A stretch of 64,000 nt of DNA from Benincasa hispida (GCF_009727055.1 NC_052357.1:83118156-83182155), one strand, 5' to 3'; positions 48,691 to 61,697 are shown, numbered from the stretch's first letter. The notes: a model not told the origin generated them from the sequence alone. Made by a program: numbers and translations.

Positions 48691-49745
48691 TTGAGCTTTC
48701 TATTGTATTTAGCTAGTAAGGAGACTCGATGGAACTACAGATCATGGGCTCCAACGATCCGAAACTAATAAGTCAAATTCTTTAACCTAGTTAATCAACA
48801 TCCGTTAACTAACAGGAATGTCCATTATAGCCTGTAGTTGCACTCCCCCCACTGTAGATATATTTTGTGTCCGTTTGATATAACCGTCATCAATAAATTT
48901 ATCCTTCACAAGTTGTTTCGTAATCTCAGCTAGGTCAATTATCGTTTTACCTTTGAGTTATATATTTTCTCCTTAAGTACCATTGTCCCTCTCATGAACA
49001 ATTGATTTAGGATCTTAATCACTAAATCCATTCGCTCTCAGGCCAGCGAGAGGATAGGGCCCCTTGTTCTAGATCCAAGATCAGCCCTTAAGGGAACAAC
49101 CTTTCTACTATCCCTAAAATGGATAGGAGTGAATTCTATCTTGCAAATTCTATATCCCCAGCTATCTACCCAATCTTATCCCTGAAATAAGAGACATATT
49201 GAGTAGCGTTGCTGAGCTTACCCTCACCTATGCAGATCAAGGGACAATTTCGAATAAACGGGAGTTCATAGACAGCTTAGGATTCAAATCAAGTTATCTA
49301 GGTTATCAAGAAGTGAAATTAATCAGTGTTAACAGTAAACGGTGTTAATACATAACAATAATTATTTCATGGTCAGTGTTATACAATCTCATCAAGAACA
49401 CCCATGTTCATATGTCTCTACATGAACAAACTGATCACATCGTTTATGATACTTTATAACATTTGTAACAATCATAAAGCAGGCCGTATTCAATAGTATC
49501 TCTAGAAATAGGTACCTAACCTAATCCAAGTACTATAGACTGTTTAGGTTATTTTATCCGAACTTGATCCAGTTTATGTCTCCACATAAAGTCCAAGTAT
49601 TCATAACAATAGTTAAAGGTTTGTATTTTATTAGATTTAGAGTTATTAAACAACCAATTCATTTTCATTTAACAATATTTGTCTGAATAAATTTCATATA
49701 TGTTAACTGTTTACAAACTACGAGTTTTAGGACATATAATCCAAC
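48690..49745 (-). repeat. Copia-type LTR, truncated (X-like)
   Basis: On minus it starts TGTTGGATTATATGTCC at 49745, like LTR X. The family blocks run down to about 48690, where similarity stops, so the 3' half is missing. It lies just beyond the RNase H of the minus copia fragment and is probably its 3' LTR, although about 65 unassigned bases (49746-49811) replace the usual polypurine tract. Confidence 0.6.
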
Positions 49746-49811
49746 AATATCAAACATAGCATATAATCTATAGTTTAATATTGTATCCAATACAACATAA
49801 CAACAATATTG

Positions 49812-51075
49812 TGCTCAGACGCTATTTGTCTCACGATAACGTCTCCTCTTAGCATGATCTCTCTGATCAGATAATATTTGCGCTCAATATTTCTTCCGTG
49901 CTTATGGCTTCTAGGTTATTTGGAGTTTGCTACTGGCCCATTGTTATCACAATACAAAGTGATTGACAGATGCATGTCTAGAATAACTTCCAGATCAGTT
50001 AGAAACTTCCTAAGCCATACTATTTCCTTGGCTGCTTCACATGCAACAATAGATTCTGCTTCCATTGTGGAGTTTACAATGCAGCTCCGCTCAATACTTC
50101 TCTATACGGTTGCTCCTCCATTTAGAGTAAACACCGATCCCAAAGTAGATTTCCTAGAGTCTATATCAGTCTGAAAATCAAAGTCAGTATATCCTATAAG
50201 GATCAAATCTTTATTTTTATATACGAGCACGTAGTTCCTCGTTCCCCTAAGATACTTGAGGACATTCTTAACAACAATCCAATGTGCAAACTAGGATTGG
50301 ACTGATACCTACTACCAATCCCTACTGCAAAGCATATGTTTGGTCGAGTACATAGCATTGCATATATTAGACTTCCAACTGCTGATGCATAGGAAACCCA
50401 TCTCATATCCCCAACTTTTTTAGGTGTCTTAGGACATTGTTACTTTGACAAATGTATTCCATTCCTAAAAGGTAAAAGACCTCTTTTGGAATCCTGCATC
50501 TTAAACTTAGACAACACCTTGTCTACATAAGATGTTTGAGACATAGCCAACGTTTTGTTCTTTTGGTTTTGAACTATTTGAATCCTAAGAACATATTGCG
50601 CCTCTCCCAGATCTTTCATCTGAAATTGGGTTGCTAGCCAATTTTTTATGTCAGTAAGGTATCCTATATTATTCCCAATAAGTAGGATATCATATACATA
50701 CAAAACTAGAAATGCTACAGTGGAGTTGATGATCTTTTTGTATACACGCAATTCATTAACGTTCTGTTCAAAGCCATAAGATTTGACTACAATATCAAAT
50801 AATATATTCTAGGATCTAGATGCTTATATCCATAAATAGATCTCTTCAGTTTGAAAACTTTTTACTCCTAACCCTGTTCAATGAACCCTTCTAGTTGGAC
50901 CATATAAATATTCTCTTCAAGATTGCCATTTAGAAAGGCAGTCTTAACATTCATTTGCCAAATTTCATAATTATAAAAAGTGGCATTGGACAAGAGTATC
51001 CTAATTGATTTAATCATAACAATAGGTGAGAAGCTTTCTTCATAGGCTATCCTCTCAACCTGGGTATAACCCTTT
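49812..51075 (-). pseudogene. Ty1/copia RT and RNase H fragment
   Basis: Minus-strand remnant of the same copia family as 676-1215 and 9036-12010. RT begins at KGYTQVERIAYEESFSP (about 51090) and continues MNVKTAFLNGNLEENIYM (about 50950). The catalytic motif is LYVYDILLIGN (about 50700) where YVDD is expected, so an active Asp is lost. Next are FQMKDLGEAQYVL, SAVGSLIYAMLCTRPNIC (about 50370), and RNase H with TDFDFQTDIDSRKST (about 50180) and STMEAESIVACEAAKE (about 50060), ending at SEHNI (49812). Several stops and frameshifts occur. All of gag, protease and integrase is missing: an LTR end is joined directly to the RT at about 51075. Confidence 0.85.
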
Positions 51076-52642
51076 TGATGGAACATAAAGAACAACATGC
51101 ACAGTGGAAACAAGGATCGATAACGTTCTTATTACATAAAACTAAGAATAAGATTGCATAAAGGGTTAGAAAATACAGCTTTTGTAGAATCCACCACAAT
51201 CTTCCTCTCCGTGCCGGATCAACACCACCAATGGTAAATTTTCGCTATGGTTCAGTTGAAGAACACGGTGTTGGGACCATTTTGTTAGTGAAGACAAGGG
51301 AATTTCATTCTAGAAAAGTGGAGAGTAAAGAGATTTTGGTGGAAGAGTCAAGTAAAAAGTTAAAGAAGCATAAGTTTTTCCACATTTCAAAAACCAAACT
51401 ATTTAAAGAAAAATTACATGCAAAATTCTATTTTGCATGTCTTCCACCTCAAAATCCAATAGCATGTCTTCCACCTCAAAATTCAAGCTTTGGAAGTGAC
51501 ACTTCAAAGTCCACTTAATTAGTGGGAAAATTCAACAATTGAATTTTTCCACTAACTAATTTAAAAAAATAAATATATCAATTTTTTTATGAAAAACATT
51601 TTCATATTTAGAAAATATTTAAAACAAATTTAATATCACATATTAAATTGTTTTTGACACCTAACTTTGATTAAGTTTAAAAAAAACTTTCATGCTAATA
51701 TTCAAGAATACTCTAAAAAATAATTAATTAATAAATAAATTATTTAATTGTAAATTATATCTCATATAAAATATAATTTTTCCTAAAGCCCGAATTTAAA
51801 CATTTCAAGTTCTTACTTCATCTAGTTCTTCAATTTTGTCTGTAGTGAGCTAGCAAGTAAACCTGATGGACCTACAGATCATGGGCTCCAACGATCCGAG
51901 ACTAACTGGTTAAACTCTTTAATCTAGTTAATCAACATTCATTAACTAATAAGACTGTCCACTATAGCATGTAGTTGCACTCTTCTCACTGTAAATATAT
52001 TATGTGTCCATTTGATAAAACCATGATAAGTAAGTCAACCCTTCACTGGTTGTTTGTAATAACGGCTGGGTCATAAGCTGTTTTACCCCCAAGATTACAT
52101 CTTACTCTTTAAGTCCCACTAATCCTCTAATGAACAATTGGTTTGTGATCCAATCACTACACCGAGTCCCTCTTGGGCTAATGAGAGGGTGGGGCCCCTT
52201 GTTTAAGACTCGAAGTCAGCGCTTAAAGGAACAACCTCTCTACTATCCCTAAAAGTGGGTAAGAGTGAATTCCATCTTGCATTTTATGTCCCCAGCTATC
52301 TACCTGGTCTTACCCCTGAAATAGGAGGCTTATTGAGCCGGCGTTGTTGAGCCAACCCTCACCTATGCAAATTTAAGGATAATCCCGAATAAACAGGAGT
52401 TTATAGTTAGCTCAAGATTAAGGTCAAGTTACTTAGGTCATCACTTTGAAATAGTCGGTCTTAAACAGTAAACAATGTTATAAAGTAAGTGTGACTTAAT
52501 TCTTGGTCCGATCTTATGCAAACTCATTGCATAAGATGCCCTCGTTCCTCATGTCAATACAATACATTAAAGAATCAGGATCACTTTGTTTGTAGCACTT
52601 TACAACAAATTGTAACAAATACAGAATGGGCGCATCCGATGT
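51076..52642 (-). repeat. Copia-type LTR, start truncated, fused to RT
   Basis: Minus-oriented family blocks run from about 52642 (truncated inside the 'gcgcatccgatg' block) to an end near 51076, where the terminal wording 'gatccttgtttcc.ctgtgcatg' resembles the end of LTR X. It is probably the 5' LTR of the fragment at 49812-51075. A 27-base direct duplication (gcatgtcttccacctcaaaa units) lies at 51436-51490. Confidence 0.6.
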
Positions 52643-53710
52643 ATAGGTGTTTAAACCAGTTTTAAACCTCACACCGTTCACGTAAGTGCATAAAATCAGT
52701 TAATAATGCTCAATATTTTGGTCATAATCCCCAGGTAGGAAGTGTTACGTAAACCGTCAACTTAAGTACCCCCAGCCTTAGACAGGTTTATGAACCGATT
52801 TGAGTTTGTAACCAAATTTTATAAGGTAATAATCCATTTTAACAGTTAATACTAAATGTTCACTTAAGTGAGCATGTTGTGTGTCTTTGTTATGGATTTT
52901 TAAGTCTAATTTCTTTTTATAACAACTTACAAAATTAGACATGCTAAACATCCACAACATTCATCAAAGGCATTCAATATAACATTTATATTAAAAGAAA
53001 CCCTATACATGCATACTATATATTATAACAATTTATAACATACTTTCAATGCATGTAACATGCTTCCTACAGTGGGATTTTAAATCTATATGACATACTA
53101 TATGCACATACAAGATTTATTTATGCACATACAAGATTTATTTATGCACACACAAGATTTATTTAATTATAATATACATCACATGCATAAACAATTAAAC
53201 ACATACTGATACGGTTTTTAGTTTTGGCATTTTTTAAGTAAACAAAAGCCTAAGTATTACAAAAAAATAGGTAACAGCTCCAAACCCCTTCTTGACCACT
53301 CGAACAACTCCAAATCGGACCCAAATGGCTTGAACCAAATGTGAACCACCTAAACCGGACCAATCAAAATAATTTTAAAAGAGAACCGGGCCAAGTTTGA
53401 AGAAAACTGATTAAACTAGTCAATCCTCAACAACCCGATTCAAGAATCTCGCTTAAAATCAACCTCTCACTCTTAACTCAAAATCTCGCTCAAACTTGAT
53501 TCAAAATTTCGCTTGAATTTGATCTCTCACTAGAAATTCCATTAGAATCTTGCTCGAACTAGAAATCTCGCTCAAACTTGATTCAAAATCTTGCTTGAAC
53601 TTGAAATCTTGCTCGAAAATTCCATCAGAATCTCATTTGAAATGAAATCTCACTGGAATTGGGAGTAGCGTTACAACGCTTAAGGGCAGTGTCGCAATGC
53701 TACCTGATGT
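52643..53710 (-). other. Copia leader-like non-coding segment
   Basis: Non-coding and similar in order to the copia leader at 12760-13800: the 'tatattataaca' and 'tatgacata' stretch, then the 'aaccggacc' stretch, then degenerate 'aatctcgctcaaac' repeats (53440-53640) and GTTGCAA motifs (53660-53702). It is interrupted at its right side by the LTR 53711-55832 and seems to resume at 55833. Confidence 0.5.
53101..53163. repeat. 21-bp tandem repeat, three copies
   Basis: Three head-to-tail units starting tatgcacatacaagattta. The third has one substitution. Confidence 0.9.
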
Positions 53711-55832
53711 AATTCTTAAAGGATCTCTACACGAAGAGCATCCACGAGCACATTCGGATCTTTCCAATTTCATTGTGACCGAAAAACAACATATACATTC
53801 TAACAGATAGTTATGCAAATTAACACTAATTAACGGCATGCTTCAAACAATAAAAATATAAGGGAAAGAGTTCTCATACCAGTTTAAGACTCTCTTCAAA
53901 TGTCGAACTCAAAAGCAGCAGAAGCACCTCTGTGCGAACTCTATCGCCAAGCAAACCAGTCGGCTGCAGCAGCACGATCGTCTACACGAACGACAACAAC
54001 TCGAACAAGCACGAACAAGTAAACAGCGAGGACGACACCACCAATTGGAGCCCTTGGTATTCTCGAAGTGAGAATCCAAAGTGTGGTCTTTGGTCAATTT
54101 GGTAGAGGTCGGAGAAAAGACAAATCGTGTAGACGATAAGCAAGTGGGAGAGAAAGAGATATCATATAGCAAGGTGTTTATCATTTAGAAGAAGCTACAT
54201 GATCATGTAGGTTTTACTAAGCGACCATTTAATAAAAGGTAAATGATAGTTTAGAAAACGCAGCACGCTATGCGATCGTTTAGGAAAACTAAGTGATTGT
54301 TTAAGAATAGGCGTGCGATCGTTTAGGCGCTGGTGTGCGTTCGTTTAGACGATGAACAATTATCGTATAGGCTCTCAAACTAGACGATCGTTTACATTTC
54401 CAAACCGATTGTAAGTTTTTTGAACTTTTTGCAAAATGAAACACATTTTCATTTTATTCTTCGATTACAATAACCGAATTCGGATTCTCCTACTAACGCA
54501 CGACCGAGAAAAGTTTTCGGCCAATTATCATATAATTAACCAATTTAATAATTAATGAATATAATCATATTATATTCTTATCCTATAGTTTGATATCACA
54601 TATCTATTGTAGTAATTTCTCTTCCACTTGATATAAATCATATTTATATCTAATTTCCTCCAAAATAATGTATCTCATACATTTAGTCAATTATATTATA
54701 TATAATCGAACTCCCTCTTGTCAATTTGAACATTTCAAACTGACCCAAACATTGATTCTCGACTTTATCCAAGCTATCTAGGGGACCTAATGGATCTGTG
54801 GCTCAAAGCTCCAACGGTAGTGAATAGCTGACTAAACTCTTTAGCCACGAGATCTACCATCCGTTAACTACCAAGCATTCCACTAAAGACCAACAACTGA
54901 ATTTTTCTTACCACAGATATATTTCTATGTCCATCGGATATAACCAATCATGAGTACGATGATCCTTCACAGATGCTCGTAAGTACAGCTGGGCCAATTT
55001 ACCGTTTTGCCCCTGTAGTTACATCTCACTCCTTAAGTACCACTAATTCCTCTAATGAACAATACAACATAGTCCAACTATGTGTGAACACTTCTTGGGC
55101 CAAGAGAAGGTATGTGGCACCACATCGTTCAAGCCTTGGAATAAGCCCTAAAGGGAGCTATCTATCTACTTGCTCCTACTTCGGGGAATGAGTGAATTCC
55201 ATCTTTGTAGATGAGTTCCCATCTCCCAAATCAGACGAATCCCCAAGATGGTAGGTTTGAATCAACGACCTGACCACTCGCACCCATACAAATCCAAGGA
55301 CCGCCCTCAATGGAAGAAGTTCCCAACTCACTCAGGATTGAGGTCATGTTACCTATGGTCATCCTAGTGAAGTGAAGTCTCTGTCATGAACGATGTTATA
55401 TAACGAGACGTTAACACATCGTGGTTAGGTCTTATACAAAATCATTGTATAGGACGCCCCCACTTGCATGTCCTCTACACGAATGATCAGGATCAGACAA
55501 TCTGTGACAAGTTACAACACTTGCAACTACTCCACAAAGCGAGCCGCATTCGTAACGTTACCAGGATAAGGTTTCCCACCTATATCCATATACTACAGAC
55601 CATTTTGGTCATCACTCAAGACATGATCCACTTATATGTCACCACATACATGCTTAAGTTACATACAGATAACTAGGGATTTTATGTTTATTGGTTTGTG
55701 GTAAAGCAAATAAAACATACAACTGAGCAAAATCAAAATGTGAAGTAAATGTTATATATTATACAATACAAGCGTTCGTACAAACAGATTACAAACTAAA
55801 CGACACTAGACTTTAGGGCATCAACCCCAACA
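53711..55832 (-). repeat. Copia-type LTR (Y-like), inserted in leader sequence
   Basis: On minus it starts TGTTGGGGTTGATGCCC at 55832. The other end lies near 53705-53715. It interrupts a GTTGCAA-motif region present on both sides (53660-53702 and 55880-55940). It holds a strong cgatcgtttag cluster at 54190-54410. The partial copy at 62610-64000 is its closest relative here (shared 'ttcattgtgaccga' and 'cagcggggacgacaccacca'-type blocks). No target duplication was read. Confidence 0.65.
54190..54410. repeat. CGATCGTTTAG motif cluster
   Basis: About ten spaced units such as gcgatcgtttagg, gcgaccatttaat, gtgattgtttaag, gttcgtttagacgat and acgatcgttta. The core ACGATCGT is palindromic. The cluster lies in the last third of the LTR as read on minus. 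Confidence 0.75.
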
Positions 55833-56204
55833 GTTCTCGCTCTCGCCGAATTTGAACAGAAATCTTCTTGGAACTTTGTACAGTGTTGCAATGCTCAAGG
55901 GTAGCGTTGCAATGCTCAAGGGCAGCGTTGCAACACTTAGCTCGACCTTCTTTACTTCCTTCTTTAATTACATCCTAATTTCAACTTCTAATGACTCCGT
56001 ATGAATTATATACTCTTAAATACACATTAAGGCCCATTAAACAAGAGCCAATTACAAGAGAAACAACATAATTGAAAGCATTTAAATGCCAAAACACTGA
56101 AAAAACCATATCAGTATACTATTTCATGCAGTTCATGAAAAAACACCCACCAAACTCAAATTAACAATAGTTAAGCGCTTAAATCATGCCCTGAAACCAA
56201 TTAA
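55833..56204 (-). other. Copia leader-like segment, continued
   Basis: GTTGCAA motif cluster at 55880-55940 (gtgttgcaatgctcaaggg three times with variation), then AT-rich non-coding sequence. On minus a weak primer-site-like string (TTGGTTTCAGGGC, about 56189-56201) may mark the LTR border to its right. Confidence 0.4.
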
Positions 56205-57383
56205 AGAAGTAATAAAATATGCAACAAAAGACTTCAGAGTCAATAGGAAATTAAACTATATTTAATTTGAGTTTTAAGCATGTTGTTCATATGATATTCA
56301 TAAGAGGGTTTGAATCATATATTACCTTTGAAGATTTCCTCCACGAATTCTGCTGAAATCCACAAAGATAGAACTTGAATCTTTAAGGGGACTACATACG
56401 AGATCTTCTCCACTATGCTCAAGCTGAAATGTGTGGTGGAAACACTTAAATCAAGTTGAATTGATGCAGAACAAGTAAGGGATGTGTAGAGTTTTCAGGT
56501 TTTCACTTCAGCAAGTAAAACTCAGATTGCTTAATGATCTTCATGCATGAAGCTTCTATATATAGGTAGAATTCATGCAAATATGTAGGGTTGCATGGAG
56601 GGCAGCTTCTCCTTGGAGATCATCACAAAATGAAATTGGAATTTAGTGATAATTCATCAATTTGATTCATAATACTACTTATGAATCATGTTCTTCTCTA
56701 TCACGAGAAGGCGGAGCCCCGATTATTCAAGACCTGGAATCAGCACTTAAGAGAACAACCTATCTCCTAACCCTAAAACAGGTAGGAGTGAATTCCATCT
56801 TGTAGGGCTACGTCCCCAACTATCCATCTGGTCTTATCCCCAAAATGGAAGGCTTATTGAGCAGTGCTGTTAGACTACTCTTACTCATGCAGATCAAAGG
56901 ATAATCTTGAATAAATAGGAGTTCATAGCTAGCTCAGGATTAAGATTGAGTTATCCTAGGTTACTTTAGATGAAATAGTCAGTTTTAACAATAAACGGTC
57001 GTTATAAAGAAAAGTGATTATTTCGTAGTCCAGTCTATATGCAAACTCATTGCATAGGATGCCCTCACTCACATGTCTCTATATGAATTATCTGTGGATC
57101 AAATCATTTGTATTACTTATACAAAATGGGTCGCATCTAATAGTGTTACCAGGATGAGATACCCAACTTCATCCATATACTTATAGACCATTTAGACTAT
57201 ATACTATTAACTTGATCTTGTTTATGTCACCACATAAAGTTAAAGTATTCATACTATAGCCATGGATATGTTTATTGGATTTTCATAATAGAATGCAAAA
57301 TCAACAACTTTATTGAATAAAATAATCGATAATATTTTATTGATAAATAGAATGTTTAACACAGAATTTACGAACTGCGAGTC
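56205..57383 (-). repeat. Copia-type LTR, left arm of palindrome, internally deleted
   Basis: A minus-oriented LTR whose first about 700 bases (57383 down to about 56660) are a near mirror image of 57390-58085. It then jumps to LTR 3'-end-like sequence (56275-56640), lacking several hundred bases present in the right-hand copy. The canonical TGTTGG start is absent, lost at the palindrome centre. Confidence 0.65.
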
Positions 57384-57389
57384 CTAGAA
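57384..57389. other. Centre of head-to-head LTR palindrome
   Basis: The sequence actgcgagt-cctag-aactcgcagt spans the centre. Both LTRs lose their first bases here and are fused start-to-start with only about five bases between arms. Confidence 0.8.
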
Positions 57390-59145
57390 CTCGCAGTTCA
57401 TGTTAAATATTCTATTTATCAATAATAATAAGTTGTTGATTTTGCATACTATTATGAAAATCCAATAAACATATCCATGGCTATAGTCTGAATACTTGAA
57501 CTTTATGTGGTGACATAAACAGGATCAAGTTAACAGTATATAGCCTAAATGGTCTAATAAGTATATGGATGAAGTTGGATATCTCATCCTGGTAACACTA
57601 TTGGATGCGGCCCACTCTGTAGTTGTTACAAGAAGTTGTAAAGTGCTACAAATGATGTGATTCACAGATCATTCATGTTGAGACATGTGAGTGGGGGCAT
57701 CCTATGCAATGAGTTTGCATATAGACTGGACCACGAAAATAGTCTCTTTTCTTTATAATGACCGTTTACTGTTAAAACTGACTATTTCATTATTAAGTAA
57801 CCTAGGTTAACTCGATCTTAATCCTGAGCTAGCTATGAACTCTTGTTTGTTCGGGATTAGCCTTTGATTTGCATGGGTGAAAGTAGCCCAACAATACTGC
57901 TCAATAAGCCTTCTATTTTGGGGATAAAACCAGATGAATAACTGGGGACATAAGGCTGCAAGATGGAATTCACTCCTACCCCATTTAGGGTTAGTAGATA
58001 TGTTGTTCTCTTAAGTACTGATTCCAAGTCTTGAACAATCGGGGCCCGCCTTCTCACGATAGAGAAAGAACTTGATTTGTAGGTATTATGAATAAAAAAT
58101 TGTTCATTAGAGGGTCAGTAGGAACTTAAGGAATGAGATGTATTCACAGGGGTAAAACGGTGATCTTGACCCAGCTATGATTACGAACAACCTGTGAAGG
58201 ATCGACTTACTGATTATAGTTATATTAAGTGGACGTGATATATCTACAGTGAGGAAAGTTCAACTATGGGCTATACTGGAGTGACCCATTAGTTAACGAA
58301 TGGGGGTTAATTCGATAAAATGTGTTTATCCAGAGCCCATAATCTGTTGGTCCACGAGGTCCCCCTATTAGCTCGTAAATGGATTAGCTTTAAAGTAGCA
58401 TGATAAGTTAATTTGAAACGTTCAAATTAGAATAAAACGAAATAGGAGAATTTATATTTAAATATGATTTAAATATATGAAAGTGGATTTGTGTAAAAAT
58501 TAATTTAATATTTAATATTAAATAGAATTATTTAAATGATTATTTAAATAATTATTAATTAATTTTATTAGAAAATAAATTTATGAAATTAATTTTATAA
58601 AATTAATAATATTTTTCAGTTTCATTTGATGAAAATAGAAAAATTGGAAAAATTGCACAAAATGAAAAAATGGGTTTTTCCGTTACAATCTTCAACTAGC
58701 TCACTAAAAAACCATTCACATTTTCTTCAATTACTCTAAGTATGAGCTGCATCTCAGGCAATCATCTTCTTTGCATGTCAATAAATAAAGAAGATTGGAG
58801 TGGAATTGAGGCATGGATTCAAAGAGGTTTTGGAGAAAAACTCGTGCTGAAGAAAGAGTTCTTCAAACAAACTGATGCAGTGAGCTTCTCCCAAGTTTTC
58901 CGTTTGTTCAAGCTGTTTTTGAGTCCCACAACTCATTCTAAAGCTCCAAGAAGATAGTGGGGAAGATCTTGAGGTGGTTCACAGCAAGTTTTGGAGAAGA
59001 CAACTACTAAGGATCAAGATCTTGAAGAGTCATACAAAGGTATGACTTCAAACCCTCTTATATTAGATGAGCATGCTTCAATTTCTGCCAAAATTAATGA
59101 ATTAGAAATCTTATTGATCCTGTTACTTTCACTGCATGTTGATAT
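57390..59145 (+). repeat. Copia-type LTR X' (plus), right arm of palindrome
   Basis: Homologous to LTR X (34839-36747) over its length, including the 'acactattggatgcggcc' block, the 'ttagttaacgaatggggg' block and the end region 'tctgccaaaattaatgaatt'. It lacks the TGTTGGATTT start and the last 'caatccaaca' bases. It continues directly into LTR Y'. Confidence 0.75.
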
Positions 59146-61016
59146 ACTCTTACGAAATTACAGCATGCTTCTTAACAAAAATACAAGGGATTGAGAAGAT
59201 AGTACCTTTGAATAACTCTTTCTTCACGTATTTCCCTCGAACAAATTCAAGCGCAACGAACAAGAATTGGAACTCCCTCGAACACCAGCAACGAGTAAAA
59301 CTTGATCCTCGATCCTCAAACAGAACTAGGAACCACCACAAGATTACCTTAGTATTCTTGATGTGAGAATCCAGGAGTGTTGGGCTCCGTATGATTTTGG
59401 ATAGAGAGAAGGATTGGAGTGAAAGAGGAAGAACGATCCAGTATGCGATGACATGATCATGTAGTAAATGAGGTCTATCGTATAAACTAGACGCTCGATC
59501 GTTTAGGCTCTGTAAAACTATCGTATAGTAAAACTTCTTTTACTCGATAGTGAATTATGTGAGATGTTTCAATTGAATGATTTGAAAAACTATTTTTTCT
59601 TTTATCTCACAGTTACCATAAAACCGTGTAAAACCACTCACTAAGGTAATTATTGGAGAAAAAGAAATATCAATTATCATATAATTAATAAACTATAAAT
59701 AAATATAATAACTTATAGTTTTAATATTGCATCATACGCAACATATAAACCATAGTTCTTTTTCTGTTTTATGGCATTTAATATAAATCATATTTATATT
59801 AATTTATCCAATCAAATAATGTATCAAATACATCATATCAATTATATCATATATAATTTAATTAATTTAATTATATCATATATAATCCCTCTTGTTAATT
59901 TAGACACTTCAAACTAACCAAAAACTGATTCTCAACTTGAATCTATTGAGCTACCAATGGGACCTTATGAACCTGTAGCTTGAAGCTCCAACGGTATGTG
60001 AATAACCGACTAAATTCTTTAGTCACGATATCAAAAATCCGTTAACTTTCAAGCACTCTACTAAAGATCGATAGCTGCACTCTTCGCACTACAGATATAT
60101 TTCTGTGTCCATTGGATATAACTAATCAACAGTACAATGACCCTTCACAAATCGCTCGTAAGTTCAATTGGGCCAATTTATCATTTTTCCCCTGTAGTTA
60201 CATCTTAACTCCTTAAGTACCACTAATTCCTCTAATGAACAATATATCATAGTCTCACTATAATTAAACCTTTCTCGGGCTAAGAGAAGGTGTGGCACCA
60301 CATTGTTTAAGCCTCAAATTTAGCCCTTAAGGGAGCAATTTATTTACTTACCCCTGTATCGGGGAAAGAGTGAATTCCATCTTGTGTAGCTGAGTTCCCA
60401 GCTCCCTAATCAGACGAATCCCTAAAATGATAGGCTTGTTGAGTCGGCGATCTGGCCATTCTCACTCATGCAAATCAAAGGATCGCCCTCATAAACAAGA
60501 GTTCACAACTCACATAGGATTAAGATCATGTTACCTATGGTCATCTTAGTGAAATGAAAGTCTCAATTATGAACAATGTTACATAATGAGACTAAAGATT
60601 TTGTGGTCCAATCTTATACAGACTCTTTTGTATAGAATATCCTCTCTCGCATGTCTAATACACGGATGATCAGGATCAGATCATTTGTAGCACTTTAAAC
60701 ATTTGTAACACCTACAAAGCGAGCCACACTCGTAATGTAACCAGGATAAGGTATCCCTCCTTTATCCATATACTACATACCATTTAGGTTATCACTTAAA
60801 GAACAATCCACTTGTTGTCTCCACATACATGCTTAAGTTACAACGATAACCATGGATCTTAGTTTATTGGTTTGTGGTTGATGCAACTAAAATATCTCAT
60901 ATTTCATAGACTGGAGTTAATAAAATATCATATATTATAAATCACAAAATGTTTGTTCATATAAGTGTTTACAAACTATAGAACCTTACGAGATTTATGG
61001 TATCAACCCTGAAAAG
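59146..61016 (-). repeat. Copia-type LTR Y' (minus), tail-to-tail with X'
   Basis: Homologous to LTR Y (36748-38661) in the same orientation and position relative to X'. The left end starts near 'gaaattacagcatgc', and the start on minus lies near 61016 (decayed 'ttttcagggttgatacc'). It carries the TATCGTATAG cluster at 59450-59560. Confidence 0.75.
59450..59560. repeat. CGATCGTTTAG / TATCGTATA motif cluster in LTR Y'
   Basis: About five units (catgatcatgtag, ctatcgtataaac, cgatcgtttaggc, ctatcgtatagta). Matches the cluster in LTR Y. Confidence 0.7.
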
Positions 61017-61118
61017 TTCAAGACTCATAAAACAACCTAAGATGTTAGTTTTTAGGGTTATTTAGGCAAAGATAAAACGATAACAGTTTATTGAAATAAA
61101 CATCAATAACACTTTATT

Positions 61119-61697
61119 TGTCCCACCCCTTACCCAGCCTACCTCTAGAACCCGAAAGGAGGCGTGAGGATAACATATACCACTCTTTCATGACATCCAT
61201 TGCCCATCTGAACCTTTTTCATTTATTAACCTTTAAGCCAAGGATATAAACAACAACTGTTTGGCTAAACTCATTTTATTACAAGCAGTATAACGTTTAT
61301 ACAACTCCCAGACTTAACTACAAAATTTACAACAAAAATTTAGAACCGGAAGTGTGGCTGTGACGTGGCAGACCTTGACCTTAACAGCACCTTGGAACTC
61401 CTCATCTTTCGCTACCTGGGAAGAAAAACATGAAAGAAAAGAATGAGCTTCAAGAAGCTCAGTGAATGGTAAACAACTTATAGAGTCTCTTTCAACTCAT
61501 AATAGTACGAGCATATCACAATTACGAGGTTAACATCCAAACCTCAATCTCGAATGAGTCTGTTCTCATCCCTGCATACACACATGGTAGATAGTTAAAA
61601 CCAAACATAACTACTCTATCTTCTATGTGCACATAAATTTCCCTCTTATGGGCTCAGAAGCTAGGCCCGTCGGATGGACGCTCGCAGACATAAGAGG
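61119..61697 (-). repeat. Gypsy LTR family G, 3' end fragment
   Basis: Plus reads TGTCCCACCCC at 61119, the reverse complement of the LTR end. The block 61200-61470 matches 30235-30510 of the solo LTR closely ('caacaactgtttggct', 'tttatacaactcc', 'aaagaatgagcttcaa'). Beyond about 61480 the similarity fades, and at about 61698 an Athila RT begins on plus. Confidence 0.65.

Noticed and set aside
53705..55837. Target duplication around the LTR 53711-55832
   Set aside because: The right flank GTTCT has no matching left-flank copy at any plausible TG start.
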